A DNA stretch of 37,639 bases from Sandaracinaceae bacterium (GTDB lineage: Bacteria; Myxococcota_A; Polyangia; Polyangiales; Sandaracinaceae): the NCBI GenBank assembly GCA_019694315.1, contig JAIBCE010000035.1:1-37639 (forward strand), read 5' to 3'. Shown one piece after another: positions 10,447 through 19,441 of this stretch. Each line of letters begins with the position of its first letter. The first letter of the stretch is position 1. The notes beneath the pieces are model-generated. The model saw only the letters and a program-made list of their open reading frames with translations, was not told the DNA's origin and searched no databases. The position numbers were made by a program, and so were the translations under genes.

Positions 10447-11508
10447 ATGGAGCGGATCACGCAGACCCCGGCCGAGGCGTTCGTCGGCCGCACCATCGGG
10501 GGCCGATACCACCTGCTCGAGAAGGTGGGCGAGGGCGCGATGGGCGCGGTCTACAAGGCCCTCGACGCGCAGAAGCAGCCTTGCGCGGTGAAGATGATGC
10601 ACGCGCAGGCGGTGGCCGATCCGGCGCTCCGCACGCGCTTCGAGCGCGAGGCCAAGGCCCTCTTCTCGCTCCGGCACCCGAACGTGCTCGAGGTGCGCGA
10701 CTACGGCGTCGAGACCGGCCTTCCGTACCTCGTCATGGAGCTGCTCGACGGGCGCACGCTCGAGAACATGATCGTCGAGCACACGCCCGATCCGCAGACG
10801 GGCGTGGAGCTCGCGCGTCAGGTGCTGCGAGGCCTGGCCTACGCGCACTCGCAGGGCGTGCTCCATCGCGACATCAAGAGCGAGAACGTCTTCGTCACGT
10901 GGAACGGCTCCGCGTACCGCTGCATCCTCCTCGACTTCGGCCTGGTGAAGCTCGACGACTCGAAATTCGGGCCGGCGCAGAAGCTCACGATGGCGGGCTC
11001 GGTGATGGGCTCTCCCGCGTACATGTCCCCCGAGCAGGGCACGGGTGACGTCGTGGACGCGCGCAGCGACGTGTACGCGATGGGCGTCGTGCTCTACGAG
11101 CTCGTGACGGGCGAGTGGCCGTTCGCGGCCGAGAGCCAGGTCGAGATGTTCCGTATGCACCTGCTCGAGTCGCCGCCGCCGATGGCGAGCAAGCGCGAGG
11201 GCCTCGTCGTGCGCCCCGAGCTCGAGGCCATCGTCCAGAAGGCGCTCGCGAAGAAGAAGGACCAGCGCTGGGCCGACGCGGGCCAGATGCTCGCCGCGCT
11301 CGAGGCGGTGCCCTCGCCCGCCGCGTGGATTGGCAGCGCGCCCGTCGCCTCGGCTCCCGCCCCGCAGGTGGCGGCGCCCGTGGTGCCCGCCCCGGCCCGC
11401 GCGCCCGACGGGGGCATGGGTCGCAACACGCTGGTCGCGATGCTCGTGGCCGTGTTCCTGCTCGCCACGGCGATCGGCGGCGGCCTCCTCTGGTTCTTCA
11501 CGCGCTGA
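10447..11508 (+). CDS. Eukaryote-like Ser/Thr protein kinase with C-terminal membrane anchor
   Basis: This 353-residue Hanks-type kinase has a complete catalytic core: glycine loop GEGAMGAVYK (28-37), ATP lysine K49 in AVK, HRDIKSEN (140-147) with catalytic Asp 142, DFG (163-165), activation loop end SPAYMSPEQ (189-197), and the conserved DVYAMGVVLYEL of subdomain IX. An Ala/Pro/Val-rich linker (about 300-320) leads to one transmembrane helix (about 326-351) with only FTR after it. The kinase domain should therefore be cytoplasmic, with no extracellular sensor domain. Input may come from partners or substrate proximity. The start ATG 10447 has TATGCT 11 nt upstream and no Shine-Dalgarno. No forkhead-domain or phosphatase gene is adjacent. 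Targets unknown. Confidence 0.95.
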   Translation: MERITQTPAEAFVGRTIGGRYHLLEKVGEGAMGAVYKALDAQKQPCAVKMMHAQAVADPALRTRFEREAKALFSLRHPNVLEVRDYGVETGLPYLVMELLDGRTLENMIVEHTPDPQTGVELARQVLRGLAYAHSQGVLHRDIKSENVFVTWNGSAYRCILLDFGLVKLDDSKFGPAQKLTMAGSVMGSPAYMSPEQGTGDVVDARSDVYAMGVVLYELVTGEWPFAAESQVEMFRMHLLESPPPMASKREGLVVRPELEAIVQKALAKKKDQRWADAGQMLAALEAVPSPAAWIGSAPVASAPAPQVAAPVVPAPARAPDGGMGRNTLVAMLVAVFLLATAIGGGLLWFFTR

Positions 11509-11547
11509 CGCGTCACCGCGTCTCGGCGCGAAGCGCTCGTGCACGGC

Positions 11548-12381
11548 TCACTGCGTCGCAGGAGCGACGGTGCCCGTGGCCGCGGTGCCCGCCGGCGGAT
11601 CGACGATGAGCGGCGGTCGGCGCGGGCCGCGGAACAGGAAGCGCTCGCGCCGCGCCTGGTCGGCGAAGTCGGCGGTCTGGAGCTCGAAGCGCGTGCCGCG
11701 CTCGGCCACGTCGTTTCCGTTGCGCAGCGAGAGCTGGATGCGACCGTCCTCGTGCGCCTGGGTGATGAGCGCGCTTTGCTCGAAGGTCACCTCGAGCGTG
11801 ACGCTCGTCGTCTGTCCCAGGCGGTAGCCGGTGCGCCCCTCGTCGGTCTCTTCCGTGTGGAGCTGTCGGCCCACGGCGAGGACCGTCACGTTCTCGAGCA
11901 AGAGCACGTTGTGCCAGCCCTCGGCGCGCAGCGGATCGCCGATCGTCAGGATGAGATCGACGTGATCTCCCGGCCGAAGGAGGCCGTTGAACGCGGAGGT
12001 CTGCGTCGCCAGGATCGTGATCGCGCGGCTGCCCTGCGGCACCTCGCCCGAGAGCGTGCGCTGCTGATCGGAGAGCGGTGAGAGATCGGTGCGCATGATC
12101 GTCTCGCCGCCGCGCACCGACTGGGCGAGCGGCAGACCGATCAGGTCGCGGATGCGGTTCGCGAGGATGTGACGGTCCTCGACGTAGTCCGAGGGCAGCG
12201 TCTTGGTGCCGAGCCACTCCGCCCGCACGGGCTCACCGAACGGGATGTCCTGCGCCGCGATGACCACCTCGACGGGCGTGCCGCCGGAGCGCTCCAGCCG
12301 GAACTGCTCCTGGTAGAGATACATCACGACGAAGCCCGACAGGATCAGGGCCACGCTGGCGATGAGGGGCGTCCGCTTCAT
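11548..12381 (-). CDS. cpaB: CpaB-like Flp/Tad pilus assembly protein (SAF domain)
   Basis: The 277-residue product fits the CpaB/RcpC family: an N-terminal helix (about 7-24), then a SAF-type beta-clip segment with the characteristic 'VVIAAQDIPFGEPVRAEWL' strand. The conserved GGETIMRTDLSPL and the 'RAITILATQTSAFNGLLRPGDHVDLIL' region follow, close to the family pattern of a regular GF(L/I)RPGDRVDV motif. CpaB proteins act in the periplasm with the secretin during Tad pilus biogenesis. A Pro/Ala-rich tail ends the protein. No secretin, ATPase, pilin or TadB/C gene is in the window; the nearest co-directional gene is an esterase 42 bp upstream. It could serve a distant tad cluster or a paralogous secretion role. 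Confidence 0.85.
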   Translation of the reverse strand: MKRTPLIASVALILSGFVVMYLYQEQFRLERSGGTPVEVVIAAQDIPFGEPVRAEWLGTKTLPSDYVEDRHILANRIRDLIGLPLAQSVRGGETIMRTDLSPLSDQQRTLSGEVPQGSRAITILATQTSAFNGLLRPGDHVDLILTIGDPLRAEGWHNVLLLENVTVLAVGRQLHTEETDEGRTGYRLGQTTSVTLEVTFEQSALITQAHEDGRIQLSLRNGNDVAERGTRFELQTADFADQARRERFLFRGPRRPPLIVDPPAGTAATGTVAPATQ

Positions 12382-12423
12382 GAGGCTGCCGAACGAATTG
12401 GTCGCAGGAGATCGATGCCCGGG

Positions 12424-13452
12424 TCAAGCGGGAGCAGAGGCCGCCGAGCGCGCCCGTGCTCCCTGCACCTCGGGCGGACAGTGCCGGTCGAGGAACGCGA
12501 AGGTGTCGCGCCAGCACTTCTGGGCCTGCGGCCGGAACACGAACGCGTGGAACGCGTGGACCTCGCCCGGATAGTAGAGGTCCTCGCAGAGCCCACCACG
12601 GCGCCGGAGCGCCGCGGCCAGTCTCCGCGTGTCGTCGAGCAGCGGATCGGCCGTCCCGCAAGGCGCGAAGAAGGGCGGCAGGGGCACCTTCGCGGGGCGC
12701 TCGCTCTCGAGCACCACGAGCGGATCGGCCAGATCGAGGGTCTCTCGACCATGGTGTGACGGATGATCGAGCGGCCCGAGGTAGGCCTCCCCGACCTCCT
12801 CGATGCGCTCGGCGACGACGCGCGCGAGGCCTGGCTTTCGTCGCGTGAAGCGCGCGGTGTCCGAGACCTGGAGGATGCCGCAGGCCGGCAGCACCGCCTT
12901 GGGCACGACCCCGCTCCGCACGATGGGCGCCGCCTCCGGCTCGCTCCGCTCGAAGCAGGCCGCGACGGTCATGGCCGTCACGAGGTTCGCGCCCGCGCTC
13001 TCTCCCGCGAGCACGAGCCGCGACGCATCGCCTCCCCACGCATGCGCGTGCTCGGCCACCCAGCCATACGCCCGCGCGCAGTCCTCGATCGCCGCGGGGT
13101 AGCGGTGCTCCGGCGCGAGGCGGTAGTTGATGGAGAAGACCACGTAGCCGCGGCGCGCGAACGCCAGGCCCATGACCCAGTGCGTGTCCTTCGAGAGGAT
13201 GCGGAAGCCCCCGCCGTGCACGTAGAGCACCGCCGGTCGCAGCTCGCCCGGGCGGTGCCCCACGGGTCGGTACACGTCGAGCAAGTGCGCGCTCGAGCCG
13301 CCCGCCGCGTAGCGCACGTCGCGCACGACCTCGACGCCGTGGTGCTCGGGCCTCGCGCGCGGATGCAGTCGGCCCACGCTCGAGACACCGCGGAAGAACG
13401 AGTCCACGACCAGGCTGCCGGCCTGGCGACGCACACGATCACGCAGACGCAT
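12424..13452 (-). CDS. Alpha/beta hydrolase of the hormone-sensitive lipase family (esterase)
   Basis: The 342-residue product has the oxyanion-hole motif HGGGF at 79-83, the nucleophile elbow GESAG at 150-154 (Ser 152), catalytic Asp 269 in GTADPLLDD and His 299 in GEVHAFHAF. All triad members of the HSL/bacterial esterase IV family are therefore present. YRLAPEHRYPA, typical of the family, follows the oxyanion loop. It probably hydrolyses short- to medium-chain acyl or aryl esters in the cytosol, since there is no signal peptide. The start at ATG 13452 is chosen because the first 11 codons of the longer frame (to 13485) are outside the family N-terminus. It may be cotranscribed with cpaB. 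The real substrate is unknown. Confidence 0.92.
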   Translation of the reverse strand: MRLRDRVRRQAGSLVVDSFFRGVSSVGRLHPRARPEHHGVEVVRDVRYAAGGSSAHLLDVYRPVGHRPGELRPAVLYVHGGGFRILSKDTHWVMGLAFARRGYVVFSINYRLAPEHRYPAAIEDCARAYGWVAEHAHAWGGDASRLVLAGESAGANLVTAMTVAACFERSEPEAAPIVRSGVVPKAVLPACGILQVSDTARFTRRKPGLARVVAERIEEVGEAYLGPLDHPSHHGRETLDLADPLVVLESERPAKVPLPPFFAPCGTADPLLDDTRRLAAALRRRGGLCEDLYYPGEVHAFHAFVFRPQAQKCWRDTFAFLDRHCPPEVQGARARSAASAPA

Positions 13453-13495
13453 AGGCGGCCATTCTAGAGCAAGCACCGAGAGCACTGATCCGCTC

Positions 13496-13511
13496 GATTC
13501 CTTCGGGAATC
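13496..13511. terminator. UUCG-loop hairpin after the cupredoxin gene
   Basis: GATTCC (13496-13501) and GGAATC (13506-13511) enclose TTCG on the plus strand, the very stable C(UUCG)G tetraloop; on the minus strand the loop reads CGAA. It lies about 20 bp past the cupredoxin stop codon, before the esterase gene. A further GGAATC at 13516-13521 could form an alternative stem. There is no T tract. Confidence 0.45.
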
Positions 13512-13531
13512 AAACGGAATCACCGCGGGCG

Positions 13532-14047
13532 TCACGGCTCGACGCGGACCACGCCCACCATGCCGCTCGCGTGGTGCAGCGTGCAGTAATAGGGGTAGAC
13601 GCCAGGCGCGGGGAACGCGGGCTCGTACAGCGCGCCGCTCGACTGCGGCTCGATGGGGCTCGGCTCGGTGCCGGTGCCCGACATGCCGGGCGCGACGCCG
13701 GGCGCGAGCGGATGCGCCGCGAAGTCCCACATGAACATCACGGACTGACCCACCGAGATCGTGATGCACGGGTTGTCGAAGGTCAGGGTCCCGCGCGGGA
13801 CCATCACCATGCGCGAGTCGGGCGGGCCGCTGCGCAGATCCTGGAAGTCCCCCTCCTCGCAGCCGTGGAGCGCGGCCACCGCGCCGGTGTCGTCCGAGCT
13901 GCTCGCAGCATCCGTGGCGCTCGGTGCATCGGGCGCGCTCGGCGCATCGCGGCCGACGCTCGCGTCGGTGGCATCACCGCCGCCGCAGCCGAGGGGCACG
14001 ACACCGAGGAGCGCGAGCACGAGCGAGGGCACGAGACGTCGAGACAT
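13532..14047 (-). CDS. Plastocyanin-like (type 1 copper) lipoprotein
   Basis: The 171-residue product has a lipoprotein signal ending PLGC (Cys 21), then an Asp/Ala/Ser/Pro linker to about residue 56 and a cupredoxin domain. The type 1 copper ligands are visible: His 112 in AAHPL, then Cys 155, His 158 and Met 163 in YYCTLHHASGM, the C-x2-H-x4-M spacing of plastocyanin and halocyanin. Strands such as ITISVGQSVMFMWDF fit the family. It should be an electron carrier tethered to the envelope. A strong Shine-Dalgarno, AGAGGAG, precedes ATG 14047. The multicopper oxidase ends 70 bp upstream on the same strand, so the two are probably cotranscribed redox partners. Confidence 0.88.
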   Translation of the reverse strand: MSRRLVPSLVLALLGVVPLGCGGGDATDASVGRDAPSAPDAPSATDAASSSDDTGAVAALHGCEEGDFQDLRSGPPDSRMVMVPRGTLTFDNPCITISVGQSVMFMWDFAAHPLAPGVAPGMSGTGTEPSPIEPQSSGALYEPAFPAPGVYPYYCTLHHASGMVGVVRVEP

Positions 14048-14117
14048 GGGGAGCTCCTCTGAGGAAAGGGCGAGCAGATTCGGAGAAGGGCTTCCGTCGC
14101 ATCGAACGCGACGAGGG

Positions 14118-15503
14118 TCAACGCGTCAGCTCGAGCATGCCCATCATCCCGCCGTGGGCGTGCTCGAGGATGTGACAGTGGAACATCCACATGCCCGGCC
14201 GATCGTCGGGACGGAACGCGATGCGCACGCGCTCTTCTCCGTGGAGCTCGAGCGTGTCCTCCCACGTGGGCGAGGCGACGGCGACGCCGTCACGCGACAG
14301 CACCTGGAAGAAGAAGCCATGCAGGTGGAAGGGATGGGACATCTCGCTCAGGTTCACGAGATCCCACACCTGCACCTCGTTCACCGTCGCCGCGACGGGC
14401 GTCACGTCGGGGTAGGTCTCGCCGTTCACGAAGAACGTGATCACGCCGCCCTCGAGGCTCTCGTCGAAGGTGATCTCGCGCGGTGTGACGCCTTCGACGT
14501 GGAGAGGCTCGAGGACCCGCGTGCGCGTGACGGGCGGCAGGGCCTCGAGCGGCGTGTCGCTGGTGGCCGAGAGCGTGAGCACGTCGAACGGCGCGAACAC
14601 GCCCTGGCCGTGGCCGCGCTCGTAGATCTCCGCGACCAGCGGCGCGCTCGCGGTGGGGGAGAGGCTCACGTCGACGAGGACGTCGAGGCGATCGCCCGGC
14701 GCGAGCACGAGCTCCGTCGCGCTGGCCGGCACCGACCAGGGGCCCCCATCGGAGCCGAGCACCGTGAACGTGTGGCCCTCGAGCGCCAGGCGATAGATGC
14801 GCGCGCTGCCTGCGTTCACGAAGCGCCAGCGCTGCCGCTCACCCGCGCGCACCGCGATGCTCGGCGTGAGCGCGCCGTTGACGAGCTGCACGTCGCCCTC
14901 GCGGCCGCCATGGGTCTCGAGCAAGCCGCCGAACGGCGCGAGCGCGCCGGAGGCGTCGAGGAGGAGATCGTCGAGCAGAACGACGCTCTCGGTGTCGACG
15001 ACGGGCTCGTCGTCTCCGCGCACGACGATCGCGCCGTAGAGGCCGCGCTCCATCTGCTCCGGCTCGTTCGCGTGTGGGTGGTACCAGAACGTGCCCTCGT
15101 CCGGCAGCGTGAAGCGGTACTCGAAGGCGCCTCCGGGCGGCACCGGCTCCTGCGCGTGCGGAGCGCCGTCCATGTCGTGCGGCACCCGCACGCCGTGCCA
15201 GTGGATCGTGGTCGGCTCCGAGAGCTCGTTGCGGAAGTGCACGACGAGCGTGTCGCCGACGTGCGCCTCGATCGTGGGCCCCGGGATCGAGTCGTTGTAC
15301 GCGTAGCCGTCGATCGAGCGACCCGGCGCGAAGGTCCACACATGCGGGGCCGCGACGAGATCGAGCTCGATCACGTCGGGCGCGGCGCTCCGATCGGACG
15401 CCGAGGGCACCGGCGCCGCGCTCGACCAGCCATGCGCACCCTCGCGAGGCGCAGGCCCACACGCGGCGACGAGGAACGAGATCAGGACGAGCGAGCGGCG
15501 CAT
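14118..15503 (-). CDS. Multicopper oxidase lipoprotein
   Basis: The 461-residue product carries all copper motifs of a three-domain multicopper oxidase: HWHG (101-104), HPH (142-144), HPFHLHG (390-396) and HCHILEH (442-448) with Cys 443 and axial Met 453. It has a lipoprotein signal with LVAAC (Cys 15), so it is lipid-anchored, unlike the Tat-exported CueO type. DNSIPGPT-type and NDSIPGPTIEAHVGD strands are typical. The C-terminal HGGMMGM could be an extra methionine feature, but there is no long Met-rich insert as in CueO. Likely reactions are oxidation of Cu(I), Fe(II), Mn(II) or phenols with reduction of O2 to water. The start at ATG 15503 is fixed by the signal peptide. The cupredoxin gene lies directly downstream. 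Confidence 0.93.
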   Translation of the reverse strand: MRRSLVLISFLVAACGPAPREGAHGWSSAAPVPSASDRSAAPDVIELDLVAAPHVWTFAPGRSIDGYAYNDSIPGPTIEAHVGDTLVVHFRNELSEPTTIHWHGVRVPHDMDGAPHAQEPVPPGGAFEYRFTLPDEGTFWYHPHANEPEQMERGLYGAIVVRGDDEPVVDTESVVLLDDLLLDASGALAPFGGLLETHGGREGDVQLVNGALTPSIAVRAGERQRWRFVNAGSARIYRLALEGHTFTVLGSDGGPWSVPASATELVLAPGDRLDVLVDVSLSPTASAPLVAEIYERGHGQGVFAPFDVLTLSATSDTPLEALPPVTRTRVLEPLHVEGVTPREITFDESLEGGVITFFVNGETYPDVTPVAATVNEVQVWDLVNLSEMSHPFHLHGFFFQVLSRDGVAVASPTWEDTLELHGEERVRIAFRPDDRPGMWMFHCHILEHAHGGMMGMLELTR

Positions 15504-15826
15504 GGGACTCCGGGGCGCGAGGATCTCGAGCAAGCGCACCGCGCTCATGGGCGCCCGAGCGCCGAGATGTGACACGTCGGCCCCCGAGTGGGCGACGAGG
15601 CCCTCCGACCCGGTATCACACCCGACTCTTCCGCCCCGGACTTATCCCCAGTCTCGAACGGGATCACCCCCAGCCCACCCCCAATCCCTAGTGGAGGCCA
15701 CGGACTGAGCCCCACCATCCCTCGTTCTTTTTCGTTGCGATCGCGGGAGGGGGATCGTAGAAGGGACGACCCTGCCGGGCGGCTGCTGGAACGACTCCAG
15801 GCGCGAGCTCGGGGGCCCCTCGCCAC
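15504..15826. other. Divergent intergenic region upstream of smc and the multicopper oxidase
   Basis: These 323 bases hold no convincing gene. They contain C-rich runs, a TTATCCCCA at 15642-15650 (one mismatch to a DnaA box, single copy) and a TTCTTTTTCGTT stretch near 15725. The last is the most A/T-rich part and a possible promoter neighbourhood for smc. I see no clear hairpin terminator. Confidence 0.5.
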
Positions 15827-18800
15827 ATGAAGATCACGAAGGTCGAGATCTGCGGGTTCAAGTCGTTCGTGGACAAGACCGTCGTCCACATCGACCACGA
15901 CGTGACGGCGATCGTCGGCCCGAACGGCTGCGGCAAGTCGAACATCGTCGACGCGATCCGCTGGGCCATGGGCGAGCAGTCCGCGAAGAACCTCCGCGGC
16001 AAGGCCATGGACGACGTCATCTTCAACGGCTCCGAGACGCGCGGGCCGCACTCGTTCGCCGAGGTGACGCTGACCTTCGACAACGCCGACGGCCTCGCGC
16101 CCGTCGAGTACAAGGACTACGCCGAGATCGCGGTCACCCGCCGTCTCGATCGCACGGGCGAGAGCGAGTACCTGATCAACAAGACGCCGGTTCGTCTCAT
16201 GGACGTGACGAACCTCTTCCTCGGCACGGGCGTCGGCACCAAGGCCTACTCGATCATCGAGCAGGGTCGCATCGGCTTCATCGTCTCGGCCAAGCCCGAG
16301 GATCGCCGCCACCTCATCGAGGAGGCCGCGGGCATCACGAAGTTCAAGGCCAAGAAGAAGGCCGCCGAGCGCAAGATGGAGCAGACGCGGCAGAACCTGC
16401 TGCGCATCGGCGACATCGTCTCGGAGCTCGATCGCAACCTCGCCTCGCTCAAGCGCCAGGCCCAGAAGGCCGAGCGCTACAAGGCCTACCGCAGCGAGAT
16501 CAAGGACCTCGAGCTGCACGTGGCCTCGCACCGCTTCCTCGAGCTCACGGTCACGCGCCGCGTGGTGAACGCGGAGCTGCTCGAGGCCGAGGGCTCGCTC
16601 GACGGTCATCGCGCCGCGCTGCGCGTGCGCGAGGCCGAGCTCGAGGGCGAGCGTCTGCTCGTGGCCGACGCGGAGACCAAGGTCGATCGCGCGCAGCGCG
16701 CGGCGCACGACCTCGACAACCACACGAAGATCCTCGAGGGCCGTCTCCAGTCGGCGCAGCAGCGTCTCGAGGGCCTGCGCGAGAGCGAGCGCCTGGCGGA
16801 GCGCGAGATCGCGGCCCTCGCCGAGCGCCGCAGCGTCCTCTCCGAGGAGCGCGACACGCTCACCACGACGCTCGCGGAGCTCGAGGAGATCGAGCGCAAC
16901 GAGGCCGACGAGCTCGCGCGCGAGGTGTCGGTGCTCGAGGAGCGCAAGCTCGCCGCAGCCGAGGCCGAGAGCGTGACGAGCCAGGCCCGCTCGCGCGTGA
17001 ACGAGGCGCAGCAGCGCATCGTGCGCGCCGAGACGGTGCTCAAGGGCTTCGAGCGTCGCCGCGAGGATGCGCGCACCCGCCTCGACCGCCTCCGCAGCGA
17101 TCGCGAGGAGCAGGAGGCGCGCGTCGTCGATCTCACGCAGGAGGTCGACGAGCTCCGCGTGCGTCTCGAGGGCCTGCGCGGCGGCAAGCAGACCACGGCC
17201 GAGCGCAAGGAGCAGCTCGAGGCCGAGCTCAAGGACCTCCGCATCCAGATCACCGACAGCGAGAAGGTCGTCGACAAGCTCCGCACCGAGGTCGCGGAGA
17301 AGCGCTCGCGCCTGCGCTCGCTCGAGGAGATCCAGCGCCGCTTCGAGGGTGTCGGCGGTGGCGTGCGCTCCGTGATGACGCGCTACGGCAACAACGACGA
17401 AGAGCGCACCAAGAAGGGCGTGCTCGGCCTCGTGGCCGATCGCATCGAGTGCCCGGAGGACCTCACGAACGCGCTCGCGGGCGCGCTCGGCGATCGCCTC
17501 CAGCACATCGTCGTCGACGACGTCGAGGCGGGCCTCAAGGTGCTCGAATTCCTCGAGAGTGGCGATCGTGGTCGTGCGACGGTCGTGCCGCGGCTGCCGC
17601 GTCGCGTGGTCTCGGCGCTGCCCGCGCTGCCCGACGATCCGTCGATCCGCGGCTGGCTCGCCGACCTCGTACGTTACGACGCGGGCGACGAGTGGCTCGT
17701 GCGTCACCTGCTCGCCGACGTGCTCGTGGTGAGTGACCTCGCGGCCGCGCGTCGGCTCTTCGATCGCGGCCTCTCGCCGACCTTCGTGACCGAGCGTGGC
17801 GAGCTGCTCTCGCACGGCGGCACCATGACGGGCGGCAAGGGCGAGCAGGCCTCCGCGCACATGATCGCCGTGAAGCGCGAGATCCGCGACCTCCACGGGA
17901 TCGTGGGCAAGCTCGACGCGGAGATGGGCGCAGCGGTCACCCGTCACGGCGAGCTGCGCAGCGGAATCTCGTCGCGCCAGGCGGCGCTCGACGCGGCGCG
18001 CACGGAGGCGCACGACGCCGAGATCGCGATCGTCAAGGCCGACAAGGACCTCAAGCGCGCCGACGAGGATCTCGTCCGCACGCGGGCGCGCGTGGAGAAG
18101 GTCGCGCTCGAGGCCGACGATCTCGCGCAGGCGCTCGCGGACGCGCAGGGCGAGGAGAACGAGGCGCGGAGCGAGATCGAGAGCGCCACGGGCGCCAAGA
18201 CCGACGCACAGGGCGCGCTCGAGACGAACGAGCAGATCTACGAGGAGCGTCGCGCGCTCGTGGAGCAGCAGACGCAGAAGGTCTCGGACGTGCGCGTGCG
18301 CGCGGCGCGCGCCAAGCAGCGCGCCGAGGGTGATCGCCAGGCCCTCGATCGGCTCGATCGCTCGATCGCCGAGCTCGGCGAGCGCGAGAAGCGCCTCCGC
18401 GGCGACCTGGAGCGAGGCGCCGTGCAGCAGGGCGAGACGATCGCGCTGCTCTTCTCGGCCAAGGAGGAGCTCGCCGACACCGTGCACCGCGCCTTCGCGG
18501 CGCACGAAGTGCTCACCGCGGCACGCACGCACTACGACGGCGTGAAGTCGCACCTCTCGGGCCGCGAGGCGGACCTCAAGGAGATCCGCCAGCGCATCGA
18601 CGTGGGCGCCAAGCGCGTGAACGAGCTGACGCTCGAGAGCCGCGAGCTCGATCTCGCGCTCGACAACCTCCTCGCGCAGGCGCGCGAACGTCATCGTGTG
18701 GAGCTGCCGAAGGTCATCGGCGACTACCACATGCGCGATCTGCCCGACGAGAACGTCAAGACGCGCATCGACGAGCTGCTCCGCCTCGTGGAGCGCATGG

Positions 18801-19441
18801 GCGAGATCAACCTCACCGCGATCGAGGAGTACGAGGAGCAGGCCAAGCGCTACGACTACCTCCACGCGCAGCAGCGCGATCTCGAGGAGGCGCTCGTCCA
18901 GCTCGACAAGGCGATCAAGCAGATGAACCGCGAGTCCAAGCGCCTCTTCAAGGAGACCTTCGACTCGGTCAACGATCGCTTCAAGCTCGTGTTCCCGCGC
19001 CTCTTCGGTGGTGGCAAGGCCGAGCTCCAGCTCACGCAGCCCGACGACCTGCTCGAGACGGGCGTCGACATCGTCGCGCAGCCGCCCGGCAAGAAGCTCG
19101 GCTCCATCGAGCTCATGAGCGGCGGCGAGAAGGCCCTCACGGCCGTGAGCCTCATCTTCTCGATCTTCCAGCACCGCCCGAGCCCGTTCTGTCTCCTCGA
19201 CGAGGTCGACGCGCCGCTCGACGAGGCGAACATCGGCCGCTTCGCGGAGGCGATCCGCGCCATGACGAAGCACTCGCAGTTCATCGTCATCACGCACAGC
19301 AAGAAGACGATGCAGCTCGCCGACGTGCTCTACGGCGTGACGATGGAGACGCCCGGCGTCTCGAAGCTCGTCTCCGTCGAGCTCAAGAAGGTCGAGCGGA
19401 AGGCCGCGCCCGCCCCGCAATCGGCGCCCGCCGTCGCGTGA
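15827..19441 (+). CDS. smc: Chromosome partition protein SMC
   Basis: The 1204-residue product is a complete bacterial SMC ATPase, which forms the condensin-like ring that compacts and segregates chromosomes. The head shows Walker A GPNGCGKSN (about 31-39), ABC signature LMSGGEKAL (1096-1104) and Walker B FCLLDEVDAPLDE (from 1121). Between them are two long coiled coils rich in Glu/Arg/Leu (about 165-500 and 670-1010), separated by a hinge starting near KKGVLGLVADRIECPEDLTNALAGAL (about 528-650). 'GKAMDDVIFNGSE' and 'TGVGTKAYSIIEQGRIGFIVSAKPEDRR' are typical SMC head sequences. ScpA/ScpB genes are not in the window. Its TGA overlaps the GTG start of the next gene (GTGA, 19438-19441). The ATG at 15827 has a G-run about 11 nt upstream. 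Confidence 0.97.
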   Translation: MKITKVEICGFKSFVDKTVVHIDHDVTAIVGPNGCGKSNIVDAIRWAMGEQSAKNLRGKAMDDVIFNGSETRGPHSFAEVTLTFDNADGLAPVEYKDYAEIAVTRRLDRTGESEYLINKTPVRLMDVTNLFLGTGVGTKAYSIIEQGRIGFIVSAKPEDRRHLIEEAAGITKFKAKKKAAERKMEQTRQNLLRIGDIVSELDRNLASLKRQAQKAERYKAYRSEIKDLELHVASHRFLELTVTRRVVNAELLEAEGSLDGHRAALRVREAELEGERLLVADAETKVDRAQRAAHDLDNHTKILEGRLQSAQQRLEGLRESERLAEREIAALAERRSVLSEERDTLTTTLAELEEIERNEADELAREVSVLEERKLAAAEAESVTSQARSRVNEAQQRIVRAETVLKGFERRREDARTRLDRLRSDREEQEARVVDLTQEVDELRVRLEGLRGGKQTTAERKEQLEAELKDLRIQITDSEKVVDKLRTEVAEKRSRLRSLEEIQRRFEGVGGGVRSVMTRYGNNDEERTKKGVLGLVADRIECPEDLTNALAGALGDRLQHIVVDDVEAGLKVLEFLESGDRGRATVVPRLPRRVVSALPALPDDPSIRGWLADLVRYDAGDEWLVRHLLADVLVVSDLAAARRLFDRGLSPTFVTERGELLSHGGTMTGGKGEQASAHMIAVKREIRDLHGIVGKLDAEMGAAVTRHGELRSGISSRQAALDAARTEAHDAEIAIVKADKDLKRADEDLVRTRARVEKVALEADDLAQALADAQGEENEARSEIESATGAKTDAQGALETNEQIYEERRALVEQQTQKVSDVRVRAARAKQRAEGDRQALDRLDRSIAELGEREKRLRGDLERGAVQQGETIALLFSAKEELADTVHRAFAAHEVLTAARTHYDGVKSHLSGREADLKEIRQRIDVGAKRVNELTLESRELDLALDNLLAQARERHRVELPKVIGDYHMRDLPDENVKTRIDELLRLVERMGEINLTAIEEYEEQAKRYDYLHAQQRDLEEALVQLDKAIKQMNRESKRLFKETFDSVNDRFKLVFPRLFGGGKAELQLTQPDDLLETGVDIVAQPPGKKLGSIELMSGGEKALTAVSLIFSIFQHRPSPFCLLDEVDAPLDEANIGRFAEAIRAMTKHSQFIVITHSKKTMQLADVLYGVTMETPGVSKLVSVELKKVERKAAPAPQSAPAVA

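Noticed and set aside
10447..11508. Two-protein signalling module with the upstream gene at 9590
   Set aside because: They share a strand but are 68 bp apart, the kinase has its own candidate promoter, and nothing in the upstream protein indicates a kinase partner.
13761..15572. 603-codon plus-strand frame over the cupredoxin and multicopper oxidase
   Set aside because: It is antisense to two genes with complete copper motifs; its composition is that of a shadow frame.
15642..15650. DnaA box and possible replication origin near smc
   Set aside because: There is a single TTATCCCCA with one mismatch; no cluster, no A/T-rich unwinding region and no dnaA or dnaN.
15545..19420. Open frame of 1291 codons on the strand opposite smc
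   Set aside because: It is the antisense shadow of a G+C-ending coding frame; it has no family motifs and a low-complexity Leu/Ala/Arg/Glu composition.
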